A DNA stretch of 64,000 bases from Bradyrhizobium sp. JYMT SZCCT0180 (lineage in GTDB: Bacteria; Pseudomonadota; Alphaproteobacteria; Rhizobiales; Xanthobacteraceae): NCBI RefSeq assembly GCF_018130165.1, contig NZ_JAFCLZ010000027.1, positions 1 through 64,000 on the forward strand, read 5' to 3'. Under the pieces are notes generated by a model. It was not told the origin of the DNA. It saw nothing but the letters and a program-made list of their open reading frames with translations, and made no database searches. A program made the position numbers and the translations under genes. Every line of letters begins with the position of its first letter. Position 1 is the stretch's first letter. Of this stretch, positions 63,852 through 64,000 are shown piece after piece.

Positions 63852-64000
63852 GTGAATAATACCGGCATCGTGTCGAGGCGGGCCTGCGCCAGCGCCGCGG
63901 CGGTGAACCCCCGAATTCCCCCCGACGACAAACTGTTTGAGATCAAGTGGTCGATAACCCTGACCATCAACACCGTCGGAGGGGTGTCTTGGTTCCATTT
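63852..64000 (+). CDS. Possible partial gene running off the window
   Basis: GTG 63852 opens a frame that stays open to the window end (49 codons). It includes PRIPPDDKLFEIKWSITLTI and GGVSWFH. No ribosome site is strong and I recognise no family. It may instead be intergenic sequence. Confidence 0.3.
   Translation, partial: MNNTGIVSRRACASAAAVNPRIPPDDKLFEIKWSITLTINTVGGVSWFH

Overview
The window looks like chromosome of a Bradyrhizobium-type alphaproteobacterium (Nitrobacteraceae). This is inferred from the high GC content, the gene neighbourhoods (DUF177-plsX-fabH-ihfA-merR; glyA-nrdR-ribD-ribC-ribH-nusB-thiL; hemB-RDD-bpt; LdtR-type MarR), the magnesium-type HemB, the GcrA-family regulator and the many intergenic palindromic repeats. 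No taxonomic search was possible.

Layout. 1-7.6 kb: an exopolysaccharide locus with a Wzz-type co-polymerase whose ATPase domain is degenerate, a Wza-type lipoprotein, a GT4 glycosyltransferase, a WcaJ-type initiating transferase and a Wzy-like polymerase. 7.6-13.7 kb: catabolic or accessory genes (a MarR regulator with an evident operator, an FAD monooxygenase, a tandem pair of enoyl-reductase-like proteins, DUF169, YdcF). 13.7-18.4 kb: a lower-GC defence island with a DUF3223 protein, HamA (DUF1837 nuclease), and a Ski2-like HamB helicase split into two overlapping frames, plus an integrase relic. This is a Hachiman-type anti-phage system. The island appears to sit inside a host palindromic repeat. 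18.4-25.1 kb: small metabolic and regulatory genes (acetamidase, GrlR-like, GcrA, cupin, SDRs, DapA-like). 25.4-32.4 kb: a peptide/opine ABC operon with two tandem substrate-binding proteins. 32.4-36.7 kb: small proteins, two double-glycine leader peptides, and an 848-bp IS5-type element that cuts an ABC substrate-binding gene exactly at a TA target. 36.8-46.6 kb: tRNA-Pro(GGG), merR, ihfA, fabH, plsX, DUF177, a cytochrome bc1 assembly chaperone, a BamE-like lipoprotein, a TctC-type binding protein, H+-pyrophosphatase and a cold-shock protein. 46.8-52.7 kb: riboflavin, thiamine-kinase and one-carbon genes. 52.9-64 kb: GST, a microcin-like double-glycine peptide, PanE-like and HpcH-like enzymes, an LdtR-like regulator, hemB, DUF6151, RDD, bpt and mntH with a Mur/Fur-like box.

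Most interesting. (1) The Hachiman island with a split HamB, an upstream DUF3223 gene and recognisable borders. (2) Four short genes scattered over 30 kb that each encode a bacteriocin-type leader ending in Gly-Gly, with unrelated cores and no peptidase-transporter nearby. (3) At least seven families of intergenic palindromic repeats. The rest is ordinary chromosomal housekeeping. No CRISPR array, rRNA operon or intact prophage was seen.
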